Origin: Austwickia sp.
GTDB taxonomy: Bacteria > Actinomycetota > Actinomycetes > Actinomycetales > Dermatophilaceae
Direction of reading: 5' to 3'
Length of the DNA stretch: 64,000 nucleotides
Assembly: GCA_016711265.1 (NCBI GenBank)
Contig: JADJTI010000003.1
Span: 1 to 64,000, forward strand
Shown here: positions 50,935 to 61,200 of the stretch, one piece after another
Layout: every line of letters begins with the position of its first letter
How positions within the stretch are numbered: the first letter of the stretch is position 1
The notes under the pieces: generated by a model
The model's database searches: none
What the model was told of the DNA's origin: nothing
The model's input: the letters and a program-made list of their open reading frames with translations, nothing else
Made by a program: the position numbers and the translations under genes

Positions 50935-53900
50935 GTGCGCGTTCGGATCGAGATTCACGGCGTGTCCCGCCGCCCGGGGTACCTCCTTGTGGAGGCCCCC
51001 CGGCAGACCACGTGGGCCGAGGTCGACCCGCTCCTGCGAGCCGAGCTGGGTCTGGACCCGGCTCTGGTCCTGCAGACCCCCTGCGGACCGATCGACCCCG
51101 CAGCGATCCTGGGTGCCGAGCCCCTGGTGGACGGCATGCTGCTGCTCGCCGAACACCCAGGTGCCCATTGCCGGCCGGCACCGGCCACGATCGCGCATTT
51201 GGCGGTGCTCAGTGGCCCCCAGGCGGGAACAGTGCTGCCGTTGCCGGCGGGCGAGCACGTCCTGGGCCGGTCGCCGTACGCCGATCTGCGCGTCCTGGAC
51301 TCGGCGCTGTCACGACGGCACGCCTTGCTAGCCGTGGGGCCGGACCGGATCCACGTGCACGACCTGGGATCGGTCAACGGCACCCGGGTCGAGGGCGAGA
51401 CCCTCGGATCCGCGCCGGTGGAGCTGCTTCCCGGCGCTCTCCTGCAGGCCGGCGGTTCGGTGCTGCGGGTATGCGGCCCACCCGCCCCAGGTGCCCAGGG
51501 TGGACGTCCCGCCGCTCATGCCCATGCCGATGGCGCCGTCATCATCGACGTCCCGGCGCCACCGGCGCCGACCTCCCCGACCCTGGCCTGCGCGCCGGCG
51601 CCCGCGCCGACCATTCACTTCCCGACGCCACCGCCTCCCGCCCGGGCGTCGACCAGCCCCTGGCTGTTCGCCGTACTGCCGCTGCTCACCGCGGCGGTGC
51701 TGGCCGTGGCGCTACGGAACGTCCTGTTCCTCGCGCTGGGGCTGATGGGGCCACTCGGCATGTTGGCCCACGCCGGGTTCGAACGCCGGCGTGGCCGATC
51801 CGACCGGGCCGACCGGCAACGACGGTACGAGGCCGCCCTCGCCGAGGCGCGCCGCCGGCTGGCCGAGGCGCTGGAGCAGGAGCGAGCCGCAGCCCACGCC
51901 CGCCATCCCCCGCTGCCTGTGATTCTGGCCCGGGCCACCCGCCACGTGCCTGGGGTGTGGCAGCGAACGGGGCTGCCGTGGAGGGTGCGGTGCGGCTCCG
52001 GCATCGCGGACTCCACCGTGCGCGTCGTGCACCCCGACTCCGATGGAGGACCACCCACGCCGGGCTCCGGGCGTCCCCGCGTCGCGGATGTCCCCCTGAC
52101 CCTGGACCTGGACGGCCGATCGGTCGCCTGCTGCGGGGGCCCGGCCGATGTCGCCGGGCTGGTCCGCTCGGTACTGATCCAGCTGGCCACCCACCACCCC
52201 CCCGACGACGTGCGTCTGCGGCTGAGCCTGGGAGCCCGTCAGCTGGTAGGAACAGACTGGCCGGAATGGCTCCCTCACCTGAAACCGGGGGACCACCCGC
52301 CGGGCGAGCGTGAGCTGCGCGTCGTCACCGCAGCCGCCGCGGACTCCCTCACCCGAGCCCCCGGAGCCCCCGGAGCCCCCGAAGAACCAGGAGCACCAGG
52401 CGAACCAGGGGTGGGCGGCGCGCTCCTGATGCTGATCGCCGACCCCGCAGCGATCGCCCCCGAATGGTGCGACACCGTCGTACGCGTCCGCCCCGAGGGG
52501 GTCACCATCGAACACCGGGACGCACCCGGCGCGACCGACCGCCTGATCCAGGGGCGCATCGAGCTGCTGGGTGCCGAGCAGGCCGCCGCCGCTGCGCGAG
52601 CCCTGGCCCCCCTGCGCACCCGCGGCGCCCACCCGGGCCCACGACCCCGGTCGGCGGGACTCCTGGACTGCCTGGGCCTCCCGTCCACACCTCGTGAGTT
52701 GTCGCAGGAGCTGGTCCGGCGCTGGTCCCCCGAGCCCGCCGAACAGTGCTACGCCGACCGCCCCGGACGCGTGCGGATCGGGGACCGACTAGGCACGCCC
52801 GGCCCCTGCGAGCTCGACCTGGACCGGGACGGACCACATCTGCTGCTGGCGGGCATGACCGGAGCTGGGAAGTCGGAGCTGCTGGCGACCCTGGTCTGCG
52901 GGTTGGTGCTGAACCATCCCCCGCAAGAATTGGCGCTGGTGCTGCTCGACTACAAGGGCGGCAGCGCATTCGCGCCGTTCGCCGATCTGCCGCACACCGT
53001 CGGCGTCCTGACCGACCTCGATCCCGAGGTGACAGCGCGGGCCCTGCGCGCGCTGCGAGCCGTGTTACGACACCGCGAAGCCGTCCTGGCGGGCGCCGGC
53101 GTACCGGACGCGACGGCGTACCGGGCCTACGCCCGCGCTCATCCGGACGCCGAGCCGATGCCCCGCCTGGTGGTCATCGTGGACGAGTACCGGATCCTGG
53201 CCGAGGACCACGCGCCACTGATGTCCTCGCTGGTTCGGATCGCGGCGCTCGGTCGGTCGTTGGGGCTGCACCTTGTGCTCGCCACCCAACGCCCGGGCGG
53301 CGTGGTGTCCGCGGAGATCCGCGCAAACGTCAACGCACGCATCGCCCTGCGTGTCCGGGACGTCACCGAGTCCCACGACGTCATCGAATCGGGCGAAGCG
53401 GCGGCCCTCGACCCACACCTGCCCGGTCGCGGGTACCTGCGGGTCGGGTCGCGAGCCCCGATGGCCTTCCAGGCTGTCCGCACCGCGGTGCCGCTGCCGC
53501 GGGACTCGGTGCCGACGCTGCGGCTGACGCGCCTTGCCAGTCCCGGACCAGCGCCCCGGCCGGAGTCCCTCGCAGGCGAGGCGCCCACGGCGGGGTCCAG
53601 TGGCGGCGGTGCGGAAGCCGTCCGGGTGATTGACGTCATCGTGGCCGCGGCCGGCGATGCGGGGCAACGCAACGGTCACCACCGGCCGGCACCGGTGTGG
53701 GCGCCGCCGCTGCCGAGCAGCTACCAGGTGCGCTACGGCGGGCCGGAGCGGAGCCGCCATCCCGAGGATCCCGCCGCGGAGGCCGCGCCGGAGCCCGCGC
53801 CGCACCCGCCCGCCGGTGCTTCGGCCAGCGGCCTCGCGTTGCCGCTGGCCCTGGTGGATGACCCGGATGGGCGCCGCGTCGACGCGCTGGCGTGGCGTCC

Positions 53901-55209
53901 GGTGACGGACGGGCACCTGGCCTTGGTCGGCACCGCACGGACCGGGCGCACCGACGCAGTTCGGGCGCTGCTGGTCGGCCTGGCCCAGGCCTGCCCCACC
54001 GACGTCCACCTCTACGTCATCGACGCGATCGGCGGCCTCGATGCTGTCGCCGAGCTGCCGCACTGCGCGGGTCTGGTGGATCGCGGGGATGTCGGTGCGG
54101 TACGGCGGATGGTCGAGGCGCTGCGGACCGGACCACCCCCGCACAGCCAGACTGCGCTGACCGTTCTGGTGGTGCACGGCTGGGAGCAGGTTTGTGCCGG
54201 GCTGGACGAACTCGATCACGGGCGGGGATCGGGTCGGCTGATGGAACTACTGCGCGGGGACGTCACGGGGGTCCGGCTACTGCTGACCGGCGATCGCGGC
54301 CTCCTCACCGGCACCGTTGCCAGCCACGTCGAACACAAGGTGGTGTTGCGCCTGGCGGACGCCCGGGATGCGCTGATGGCCGGCGTGCGGGTGCCCCCCG
54401 GCGGTGGTGCCGGCGGCCCGGGTCGCGGCGTCCACCTTCCCAGCGCCCGGGCCGTTCAGCTGGGGGCGTCGACGCAGGTCGAGCTGTCCGCCGCGGCACA
54501 CGGCGCCCGTGAGCGACATCGGCGGTGCCCTCCGGCGCCCCCGCCGTGGCGACCGCTGCCGCGTGAACTGCGCCTGGATGAGGTTCCCGACATCGGCGAT
54601 GTGGGCGAGCAGCCCCCCACCCGGGTGGCGATCGGGGTCGCCGAGGACGGTCAGGCCGCCTGGGTGCGCACCGATGCCGGGCTTCTGGTCGCGGGCGCTC
54701 CGGCCAGCGGGCGCTCGACCACGTTGCGGGTGATCGCCGATGGCCTCTCCCGGGCCGGCGTACCGGTCCTGCTGGTCTGTGCCGGTCAGCCGTGGTCGCA
54801 GCTTCCCCGTGGGGTTCGCCAGGTGTCGGTGGAGCAACTCACGAGGGTTTGGGCGTCGCGCCATGCGGCGCCAGAGAGCCCGGGCGCCACCGATGTCCCT
54901 GGGATGACCATCATCGACGATCTGGACGAACTGGATCCGGTCGCCCTGGAGTCGTTGGGCCGGGCCCTGGAGGAAGCCGGTCCACCGGTCCCCCTGGTGG
55001 CTGCCGTGCGCAGCGCCTTCGCCATTACGGCGTACACCGGCGTGATCGGACGGCTGCGGCGAGGGGACCAGCTCGTGCTGTCACCGTCCCTGCATGACGC
55101 GCAGCTGTTGGGCATCGACATGGTGACCGGCGCGGGGGGGCCGGCCGGTCGCGCCGCGCTGGTACGCCGTGGCCGCACTCAGGCCGTCCAGGTGGCGCGG
55201 CCGACGTGA
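50935..55209 (+). CDS. EssC/EccC-like FtsK/SpoIIIE ATPase with FHA domain
   Basis: The protein is about 1,424 aa. Residues 1-80 resemble a ubiquitin-like or swapped FHA-type fold. Residues 85-180 form an FHA domain (GRS at 111-113, SRRH at 126-129). Two membrane helices span 242-285. FtsK-type domain D1 has intact Walker A GMTGAGKS (640-647), LLDYKGGSAF, VDEYRIL and TQRPGG. D2 (GTARTGRT, about 1000) and D3 (GAPASGRS, about 1255) have Arg in place of the Walker Lys. The plan matches type VII secretion motors. No WXG100, EccB, EccD or mycosin gene is nearby. The start GTG at 50935 is uncertain. Confidence 0.9.
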   Translation: MRVRIEIHGVSRRPGYLLVEAPRQTTWAEVDPLLRAELGLDPALVLQTPCGPIDPAAILGAEPLVDGMLLLAEHPGAHCRPAPATIAHLAVLSGPQAGTVLPLPAGEHVLGRSPYADLRVLDSALSRRHALLAVGPDRIHVHDLGSVNGTRVEGETLGSAPVELLPGALLQAGGSVLRVCGPPAPGAQGGRPAAHAHADGAVIIDVPAPPAPTSPTLACAPAPAPTIHFPTPPPPARASTSPWLFAVLPLLTAAVLAVALRNVLFLALGLMGPLGMLAHAGFERRRGRSDRADRQRRYEAALAEARRRLAEALEQERAAAHARHPPLPVILARATRHVPGVWQRTGLPWRVRCGSGIADSTVRVVHPDSDGGPPTPGSGRPRVADVPLTLDLDGRSVACCGGPADVAGLVRSVLIQLATHHPPDDVRLRLSLGARQLVGTDWPEWLPHLKPGDHPPGERELRVVTAAAADSLTRAPGAPGAPEEPGAPGEPGVGGALLMLIADPAAIAPEWCDTVVRVRPEGVTIEHRDAPGATDRLIQGRIELLGAEQAAAAARALAPLRTRGAHPGPRPRSAGLLDCLGLPSTPRELSQELVRRWSPEPAEQCYADRPGRVRIGDRLGTPGPCELDLDRDGPHLLLAGMTGAGKSELLATLVCGLVLNHPPQELALVLLDYKGGSAFAPFADLPHTVGVLTDLDPEVTARALRALRAVLRHREAVLAGAGVPDATAYRAYARAHPDAEPMPRLVVIVDEYRILAEDHAPLMSSLVRIAALGRSLGLHLVLATQRPGGVVSAEIRANVNARIALRVRDVTESHDVIESGEAAALDPHLPGRGYLRVGSRAPMAFQAVRTAVPLPRDSVPTLRLTRLASPGPAPRPESLAGEAPTAGSSGGGAEAVRVIDVIVAAAGDAGQRNGHHRPAPVWAPPLPSSYQVRYGGPERSRHPEDPAAEAAPEPAPHPPAGASASGLALPLALVDDPDGRRVDALAWRPVTDGHLALVGTARTGRTDAVRALLVGLAQACPTDVHLYVIDAIGGLDAVAELPHCAGLVDRGDVGAVRRMVEALRTGPPPHSQTALTVLVVHGWEQVCAGLDELDHGRGSGRLMELLRGDVTGVRLLLTGDRGLLTGTVASHVEHKVVLRLADARDALMAGVRVPPGGGAGGPGRGVHLPSARAVQLGASTQVELSAAAHGARERHRRCPPAPPPWRPLPRELRLDEVPDIGDVGEQPPTRVAIGVAEDGQAAWVRTDAGLLVAGAPASGRSTTLRVIADGLSRAGVPVLLVCAGQPWSQLPRGVRQVSVEQLTRVWASRHAAPESPGATDVPGMTIIDDLDELDPVALESLGRALEEAGPPVPLVAAVRSAFAITAYTGVIGRLRRGDQLVLSPSLHDAQLLGIDMVTGAGGPAGRAALVRRGRTQAVQVARPT

Positions 55210-55299
55210 GGCATGCCCGGCTCGGGCGCTCGGGCGCCGCCGGGACGGTTCAGCTAGCACCACGGGCCGCACTCCTGGCACTCAGGCCTCACTCCTGCA

Positions 55300-55692
55300 T
55301 CACTCCTGGGAGTCGGCGCCCGCCCGGTAGGCACCCACGAGGCCGACCACGGCGACCACGAGCACCGCTGCGGCGATCAGCCCATGCCGGGTCTGGGCCA
55401 GCGACCACCCGATCGGCACCAGCAGCGCATGCCAGACCAGGCTCGGCGTCCGGGGCCAGGCCTGCCCGGCCCACCAGGCCCGCGCCAGGGCGGCCAGGCC
55501 CCCGGCTCCCAGGGCGAAGATCAGGACGGAGGTGAACACGGCAGACAGCTCCGCGGCCTCCCCCCGGAGGGCCTCGACCACGAAGAAGACGATGAATCCG
55601 GCGATCACCAGCACCTGACCGGCGAGCAGCCCGGCGATCGTCCGGGACCAGGCACTGCGGGAGGTGGACACGCGCGATGAGAGCCTCGACAC
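55300..55692 (-). CDS. small integral membrane protein (130 aa)
   Basis: The product starts VSRLSSRVSTSRSAWSRTIAG with four predicted helices: VLVIAGFIVFFVVEAL, VFTSVLIFALGAGGLAALA, a third over LVWHALLVPIGWSLAQ, and AAAVLVVAVVGLVGAY. Its short end is GADSQE. The start at 55692 is supported by TAGGCT 7 nt upstream. The longer frame to 55914 is unsupported. The function is unknown, and homologues are common as single genes in actinobacteria. Confidence 0.75.
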   Translation of the reverse strand: MSRLSSRVSTSRSAWSRTIAGLLAGQVLVIAGFIVFFVVEALRGEAAELSAVFTSVLIFALGAGGLAALARAWWAGQAWPRTPSLVWHALLVPIGWSLAQTRHGLIAAAVLVVAVVGLVGAYRAGADSQE

Positions 55693-55699
55693 GCTTGCC

Positions 55700-55705
55700 A
55701 GCCTA
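55700..55705 (-). promoter_or_regulatory. leaderless -10 element for the 130-aa membrane protein (TAGGCT)
   Basis: TAGGCT on the minus strand is separated by GGCAAGC (7 nt) from the GTG at 55692. Confidence 0.55.
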
Positions 55706-56165
55706 GAGCCCGCGAACAGTGTCGGAACGTGCGGTGTACGGGCGGCAACGGCAGATCTGCTGATTGGTACGTCGGCCGGCCGGGCTGGCGGGGGCGTGCG
55801 ACGCTGCCACGGATCGGCCCGCGTCAGGGCGCCCATGCGTTCATGAATTTGCTTGCAAAGAATCAGGATTCGTTCAGTCCAGGTATCGCGCAGGCATCCT
55901 GTGATGCACCGCACGCCCTTCTGTGCGCAAACTCGACCAAAGCCCTTGCCTCAGGGATCACCTTTTGTGAGGCTTGGGCGTGCGCGGCCACCATTGGTGT
56001 TGGCCGATGCGCCCGTTCCCGCCCCTTCAACCCCTATTGGGGACGATGGGTCATGAGCGGGTCCCGCCCTGCCTTCGCGCAACCGCATCGAAGGCCAGGG
56101 AATGCAGACCGGGGGCCACGCGTTGACCGGTCGGTCGGATGACACAATCAAGGAGCACACCCACA
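55706..56165 (+). promoter_or_regulatory. long non-coding region upstream of whiB1
   Basis: These 460 nt hold no supported gene. An A/T-rich island at about 55843-55876 includes the inverted repeat TTTGC-TT-GCAAA (55848-55859). Further small inverted repeats CCTCA/TGAGG and GGCC...GGCC occur between 55950 and 56005. The region probably contains the whiB1 promoter and a long leader, but I cannot place the start site. Confidence 0.4.
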
Positions 56166-56414
56166 ATGGATTGGCGCAATCGCGCTGCATGCCTGGAGGA
56201 GGACCCCGAACTCTTCTTCCCCATCGGCAACACCGGCCCCGCGCTGCTGCAGATCGAAGAGGCGAAAGCCGTCTGCCGTCGGTGCGAGGTTCAGGAGACC
56301 TGCTTGAAGTGGGCGCTGGAGTCTGGTCAGGACGCCGGCGTCTGGGGGGGATTGTCGGAAGACGAGCGCCGGGCGCTCAAGCGGCGAAACGCACGGGCCC
56401 GTAGGGCTGGCTGA
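56166..56414 (+). CDS. whiB1: WhiB-family [4Fe-4S] regulator, WhiB1-like
   Basis: The 82-aa protein has the four Cys ligands in RAAC, VCRRC and ETC (C-x29-C-x2-C-x5-C), the GVWGG turn and a basic C terminus (RALKRRNARARRAG) for DNA contact. In mycobacteria WhiB1 is essential and its cluster reacts with NO. AAGGAG lies 10 nt before the ATG. It faces a PdtaS-like kinase gene, the same arrangement as Rv3219/Rv3220c. Confidence 0.95.
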   Translation: MDWRNRAACLEEDPELFFPIGNTGPALLQIEEAKAVCRRCEVQETCLKWALESGQDAGVWGGLSEDERRALKRRNARARRAG

Positions 56415-56427
56415 GCACTCATGCCGG

Positions 56428-56449
56428 CCGCGGTCGGAGACGACCGCGG
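56428..56449 (+). terminator. hairpin after whiB1
   Basis: A 9-bp perfect stem CCGCGGTCG/CGACCGCGG with loop GAGA starts 14 nt after the whiB1 stop and is followed by G residues. Confidence 0.6.
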
Positions 56450-56587
56450 GGGGGCCGACACTCAGCGACGCGGGGGGTCGCCACGCACACCGCACCACCA
56501 TCGTCACACCTGATCAACTGTGATAGCACTGGGTCATAGAGCTTCAGCACATCAGCAACACGCACCACGCCTCATCGGCTCACCGGT

Positions 56588-56625
56588 CGGGGCCGCCGCA
56601 CCGACACCAGGGTGCAGCGGCCCCG
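56588..56625 (-). terminator. hairpin after the PdtaS-like kinase gene
   Basis: Stem CGGGGCCGC/GCGGCCCCG with an inner GCACC/GGTGC pairing lies 29 nt beyond the kinase stop codon. Confidence 0.6.
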
Positions 56626-56653
56626 ATCGCGTGTGCCGTCCGCGACGATCCCC

Positions 56654-58177
56654 TCAGAAGTCTCCCGGGGAGAGCGGGTCCGGCGGCGCTACCAGGGAGG
56701 TGGTGTGCCGAAGGCGCGCCAGGAACTCCACCTGGGTGCCCTGGGGGGAACGTGCCTCCCACTGAATACGCCCTCGCAGGTCCTGCACCAGCGCGGTCAC
56801 GATCTGGGTGCCCAGCCCGGAGCCGCCGGGTTCGATCGCCCGGGACAGCCCCGCACCGTCGTCGCTGACCCGGACGAGCAGCACTGCCTCATCGTCCTCC
56901 TCCCAGCGCTGGGCCTCGACCGTGACGGTCCCACCCGATTCCCGAAGACCATGCTCCACCGCGTTGTGGACCAGCTCGGTCATGATCATGGCCACCGAGG
57001 TGGCGTCATCGGCCGAGAGCATGCCGAACCCACCTCGATGGTCCCAGGCGACGCGCACGTCGGATGAAGCCACCTCCACGGCCGCGCGACCCACCTGATC
57101 GGCGATCTGGTCGAACTCGACCACCTCGTCGAAGGCCTTGGACAGGGTGTCGTGGACCATCGCGATGGTGGCCACCCGGCGTACCGCTTCCTGCAGGGCC
57201 GCCAAGGCCACCTGGTCGGACACCCGGCGAGACTGGAGGCGAAGCAAGGCGGCCACGGTCTGGAGATTGTTCTTGACGCGGTGGTGGATCTCGCGAATGG
57301 TCGCATCCTTGGTCATCAGCTCCCGCTCGCGGCGCCGCAGCTCCGAGACGTCCCGCAGCAGGACCACGGCGCCGATCCGGGTGCCACCTTCGGTGAGGGG
57401 GATGGCCCGCAGCGACAGGCTGGCGCCATGCGATTCCACCTCGCTGCGCCACGGCGCCCGGCCGGTCACCACCAACGCGAGAGACTCGTCGACGACGCTG
57501 GGGTCGCGCAGCAGATCCGTGACGATCCGCGACAGCAGCTCCCCGGACACGTCGCCGTGGTGGCCCAACCGGTGCAGCGCCGAGATCGCGTTGGGCGTGG
57601 CATAGGTGACGACCCCCTCGACATCGAGGGCCAGGACCCCATCCCCCACCCTGGGCGTGCCCCGCCGGTAGTCCGAGGGCACGCCGACGGTGGGGAACTC
57701 GCCATTGGCGATCATCGTGGCCAGGGTGTCCGCGATGGATCGATAGGTCTTCTCCAGTCGGCTCGGGGTCCGCATGGTCGCCAGGTTGTTATGCATGGTG
57801 AGTACAGCCAGGACCCGCCCGGCGCGCACCACCGGCACCGCCTCCTCGCGCACCGGAATGTGCTCACGCCACTGGGACTCGACGTCCTTGACGATCCGCC
57901 GCCGGCGCGCGCACTCATCCAGCAACGCTCTGCGCGAGGGGCCGGCCACCGATCCGATGATGTCGTCGTAGAACACCAGCGGCCCGGTGTTGGGGCGCGC
58001 GTGCGCGACCACCACCCACGCGGCGGATTCACCCTCCCCGCCCTGGACCCAAAGGACCAGATCGGCGAAAGCCAGGTCGGCGAGCAGTTGCCAGTCACCG
58101 ACGAGCAGGTGCAGCCACTCGACATCGGCAGGCCGCAGATGCGGCAGCCGCCGTACGGCATCATCGAGCGCAGGCAC
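56654..58177 (-). CDS. pdtaS: PdtaS-like sensor histidine kinase
   Basis: The cytosolic kinase is 507 aa. An N-terminal GAF-like domain (to about 160) and a PAS domain (about 170-290) precede a HisKA_2 domain with the phospho-His in REIHHRVKNNLQTVAALLRL. The HATPase follows (ELVHNAVEHGL, DDGAGL, GSGLGTQIV). Its family partner is an ANTAR-type response regulator that binds RNA. None is adjacent here, and in mycobacteria the partner is also encoded elsewhere. The GTG start is supported by TAGGCT 6 nt upstream. In M. tuberculosis PdtaS responds to copper and NO, which is context only. Confidence 0.93.
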   Translation of the reverse strand: MPALDDAVRRLPHLRPADVEWLHLLVGDWQLLADLAFADLVLWVQGGEGESAAWVVVAHARPNTGPLVFYDDIIGSVAGPSRRALLDECARRRRIVKDVESQWREHIPVREEAVPVVRAGRVLAVLTMHNNLATMRTPSRLEKTYRSIADTLATMIANGEFPTVGVPSDYRRGTPRVGDGVLALDVEGVVTYATPNAISALHRLGHHGDVSGELLSRIVTDLLRDPSVVDESLALVVTGRAPWRSEVESHGASLSLRAIPLTEGGTRIGAVVLLRDVSELRRRERELMTKDATIREIHHRVKNNLQTVAALLRLQSRRVSDQVALAALQEAVRRVATIAMVHDTLSKAFDEVVEFDQIADQVGRAAVEVASSDVRVAWDHRGGFGMLSADDATSVAMIMTELVHNAVEHGLRESGGTVTVEAQRWEEDDEAVLLVRVSDDGAGLSRAIEPGGSGLGTQIVTALVQDLRGRIQWEARSPQGTQVEFLARLRHTTSLVAPPDPLSPGDF

Positions 58178-58183
58178 GGGTGC

Positions 58184-58189
58184 AGCCTA
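58184..58189 (-). promoter_or_regulatory. leaderless -10 element for pdtaS (TAGGCT)
   Basis: TAGGCT on the minus strand is separated by GCACCC (6 nt) from the GTG at 58177. It sits in the 24-nt gap after the glutamate dehydrogenase gene, giving the kinase its own transcript. Confidence 0.55.
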
Positions 58190-58201
58190 CGACAGCGCCG
58201 C

Positions 58202-61200
58202 TCAGCTGCTGGCGCTGCCCGATCGCACAATGCTGCGCAGCGACCGCAGGGCCACCGACAGCGCTGCCAGCGTGGGCCGATCCACAGCCTCCAGGCCCGC
58301 GCGGGCCTGTCGGGCGCGCTGAGCGGCGCTGGGGTTCTCAGCCACCCACGCCCCGATCCGCCGGTCGGCATCGGCGTCGCGGTCCGTGGTCGTCATTACC
58401 ACCCGCACCAGTGACTCCAGGACGTCGTACACGTCATCACGCATCGCGGCGCGCGCGAGTGCATCCCAGCGATCCTCCCGGGGCAGCAGGGAGACCTGGG
58501 ACAACAGTCGGTTGATCCCGAACTCGTCGGAGATACCGAAGTACAGCGGCGCCACCGACTCGGTGTCGGCCCCGCTCTCTTGTGCCAGCTCGATGATGTC
58601 CAGGATGGCGAACGTGTGCAGCAGGGCCGCCACCCGGCGCGCCAGCTCCGGGGGTACGCCGGCCGCCACCAGCTCAGCCTGCTGAGTTTGCAGCCGCTGC
58701 GCCTCCGCACCGCGGACGAGGTCGGCCACGCCGTCGGCGTGCGCCGCCACCGGTCCGGAGAACCGGGCGATCTCGGCGCCCACGTCCAGGGTGTGCGGGC
58801 GGTTCTGCAACACCCACCGTACGGACCGGTCCATGAGGCGGCGGAAGTCCAGATACATGCGGGTCTGCACCACGGGGTCGACGAGGTTGTCGGTGGCCTC
58901 CACGGCAGCCACGAACTCCCGCATGCCGAAGACCTCACGACAGATCACGAACGCCTTCGCGATCTGTTCCGGGGTCGCGCCGGTCTCCTCCATGACCCGG
59001 TAGACGAACGTGATACCGCCCCGGTTGACCATGGAGTTCGCGACATCGTTGATGACGATGTCCTCCCGCAGCGGGTGCCCGTCGATGGCGGCGTCGAATT
59101 GCTCACGAATCGGCTCGGGGAAGTAGCCGCGCAGCGCCGTCGCGAACCACGGGTCCTCGGTGAGGCCGCTTCCCCGCAGCTGGCTCTTGATCGAGAGCTT
59201 GGCGTACGGCATCAGGGTGGCGAACTCCGGCGATGTCAGCCCCTGGCCCCGGGTCAGGCGGGCGGCCAGGGTCGCCTCGTCGGGCAGGAACAGCAGCGCC
59301 CGGTCCAACTCCCCACGGTCCTCCAACCACGTCATCAACCGTTCATGCATGGTGGTCATCTCAAGGCCTGCGAGCCGGGCGTTGCCGAGCAGCACATTCT
59401 GTTCGTAGTTGGTCCGCAGCACGGCGTGCGCGACCGCGTCCGTCATCGAAGCCAGCACCCGGTCGCGCTGCTTGATCGTCAGGTCCCCCTCCCGGACCAC
59501 GTCGTTGAGCAGGATCTTGATGTTGACCTCGTGGTCGGAGGTGTCCACCCCCGCGGAGTTGTCGATCGCGTCGGTGTTGACCCGGACGCCGGCCAGGGCG
59601 GCCTCGATCCGACCCAACTGGCTGGCCCCGAGGTTGCCTCCCTCACCGACCACCTTGGCGCGCAGGTCCCCCCCGTTGACCCGGATGGCGTCGTTGGCCC
59701 GATCGCCGATGTCGGCGTGGGTTTCGGTGGTCGCCTTGATGTAGGTGCCGATGCCGCCGTTCCAGATCAGGTCGACGGGGGCGAGCAAGATGGCATGGAT
59801 CAGTTCGGCGGGCGTCATGGTGGTCACCGTGGCGTCCAGACCGAGCAGCGCGGCGACCGGTTCGGTGATCCGCACCGACTTGGCGTCCCGGGGGTACACC
59901 CCGCCCCCGTCACTGATGAGCGTGGCGTCGTAGTCGGCCCAGGACGAACGGGGGACGTCGAACAGCCGCCGTCGCTCCTGGTAGGAGCGCAGCGGGTCGG
60001 GATCGGGGTCGAGGAAGACGTGCCGGTGGTCGAAGGCGGCCACTAGGCGGATGTGCTGGGACAAGAGCATGCCGTTCCCGAACACGTCACCGCTCATGTC
60101 ACCGATCCCGACCACGGTGAAATCCTCGGTCTGGGTGTCCCGGCCCAGCTCCCGGAAGTGCCGCTTGACCGACTCCCAGGCCCCGCGCGCGGTGATCCCC
60201 ATCCCCTTGTGGTCGTAGCCGGCCGAACCACCCGAGGCGAACGCGTCATCGAGCCAGTAGTCGTAAGCCCGGGAGACCGCGTTGGCGATGTCGGAGAAGG
60301 TCGCCGTGCCCTTGTCGGCCGCCACCACGAGGTAGGGGTCATCGCCGTCGTGTCGGACCACGCGCTCTGGCGGCACCACGGCGCCGCCCTGGCGGTTGTC
60401 GGTCACGTCCAGCATCGCCGAGATGAAGAGCTTGTACGCCGCGACCCCCTCGGCCAGCCACGCGTCGCGGTCCAGGGCCACCGGTGGCAGCCGCTTGGGG
60501 AAGAAGGCCCCCTTGCTCCCGGTGGGGACGATGACCGCGTTCTTGGCCATCTGGGCCTTGACCAGCCCCAGGTTCTCGGTCCGGAAGTCTTCGCGGCGAT
60601 CACTCCAGCGCAGCCCGCCACGCGCCACCTTGCCGAACCGCAGGTGAACACCCTCCACCCGGGGGCTGTAGACCCAGATCTCGAACATCGGCCGAGGCTG
60701 CGGCAGGTTCGGAACGCGCTGGGGATCGAGCTTGAAGCACAGGGTGGGCTTGGGTCCCTCGCCCGCGGCGTCGGCGACCTCGCCGGGATCGATGGCGATC
60801 CGGGTGCCGCGTTGGTAGTAGTTCGTGCGCACCGCGGCCTGGATGACCCCCAGGAAGGCGCGCAGGATGCGGTCCATGTCCAGGCTGGCGACGTCATCCA
60901 GCAACGTCTCGATCGAGGCGGCGATCGCTTCCTGGGCCTCGTCTCTGGCACTGCGGTCCGCCTCGCCGTCCCCGAAGGCGTCGGGGTCGAACCGGGCGGC
61001 GAACAGCTCGACCAGTCGTCGGGCGATCTGCGGGTTGGCCGCGAGGGTGCTCTCCAGGTAGCTGTTGCTGAAGGGCAGCCCGGTTTGGCGCAGGTACCGG
61101 GCCACGGCGCGCAGGATCACGACCTCGCGCCACGTCAGCCCGGCTCGCAGCACCAACGCGTTGAACCCGTCGCTTTCGGCCTGGTCGCTCCACACGGCCT

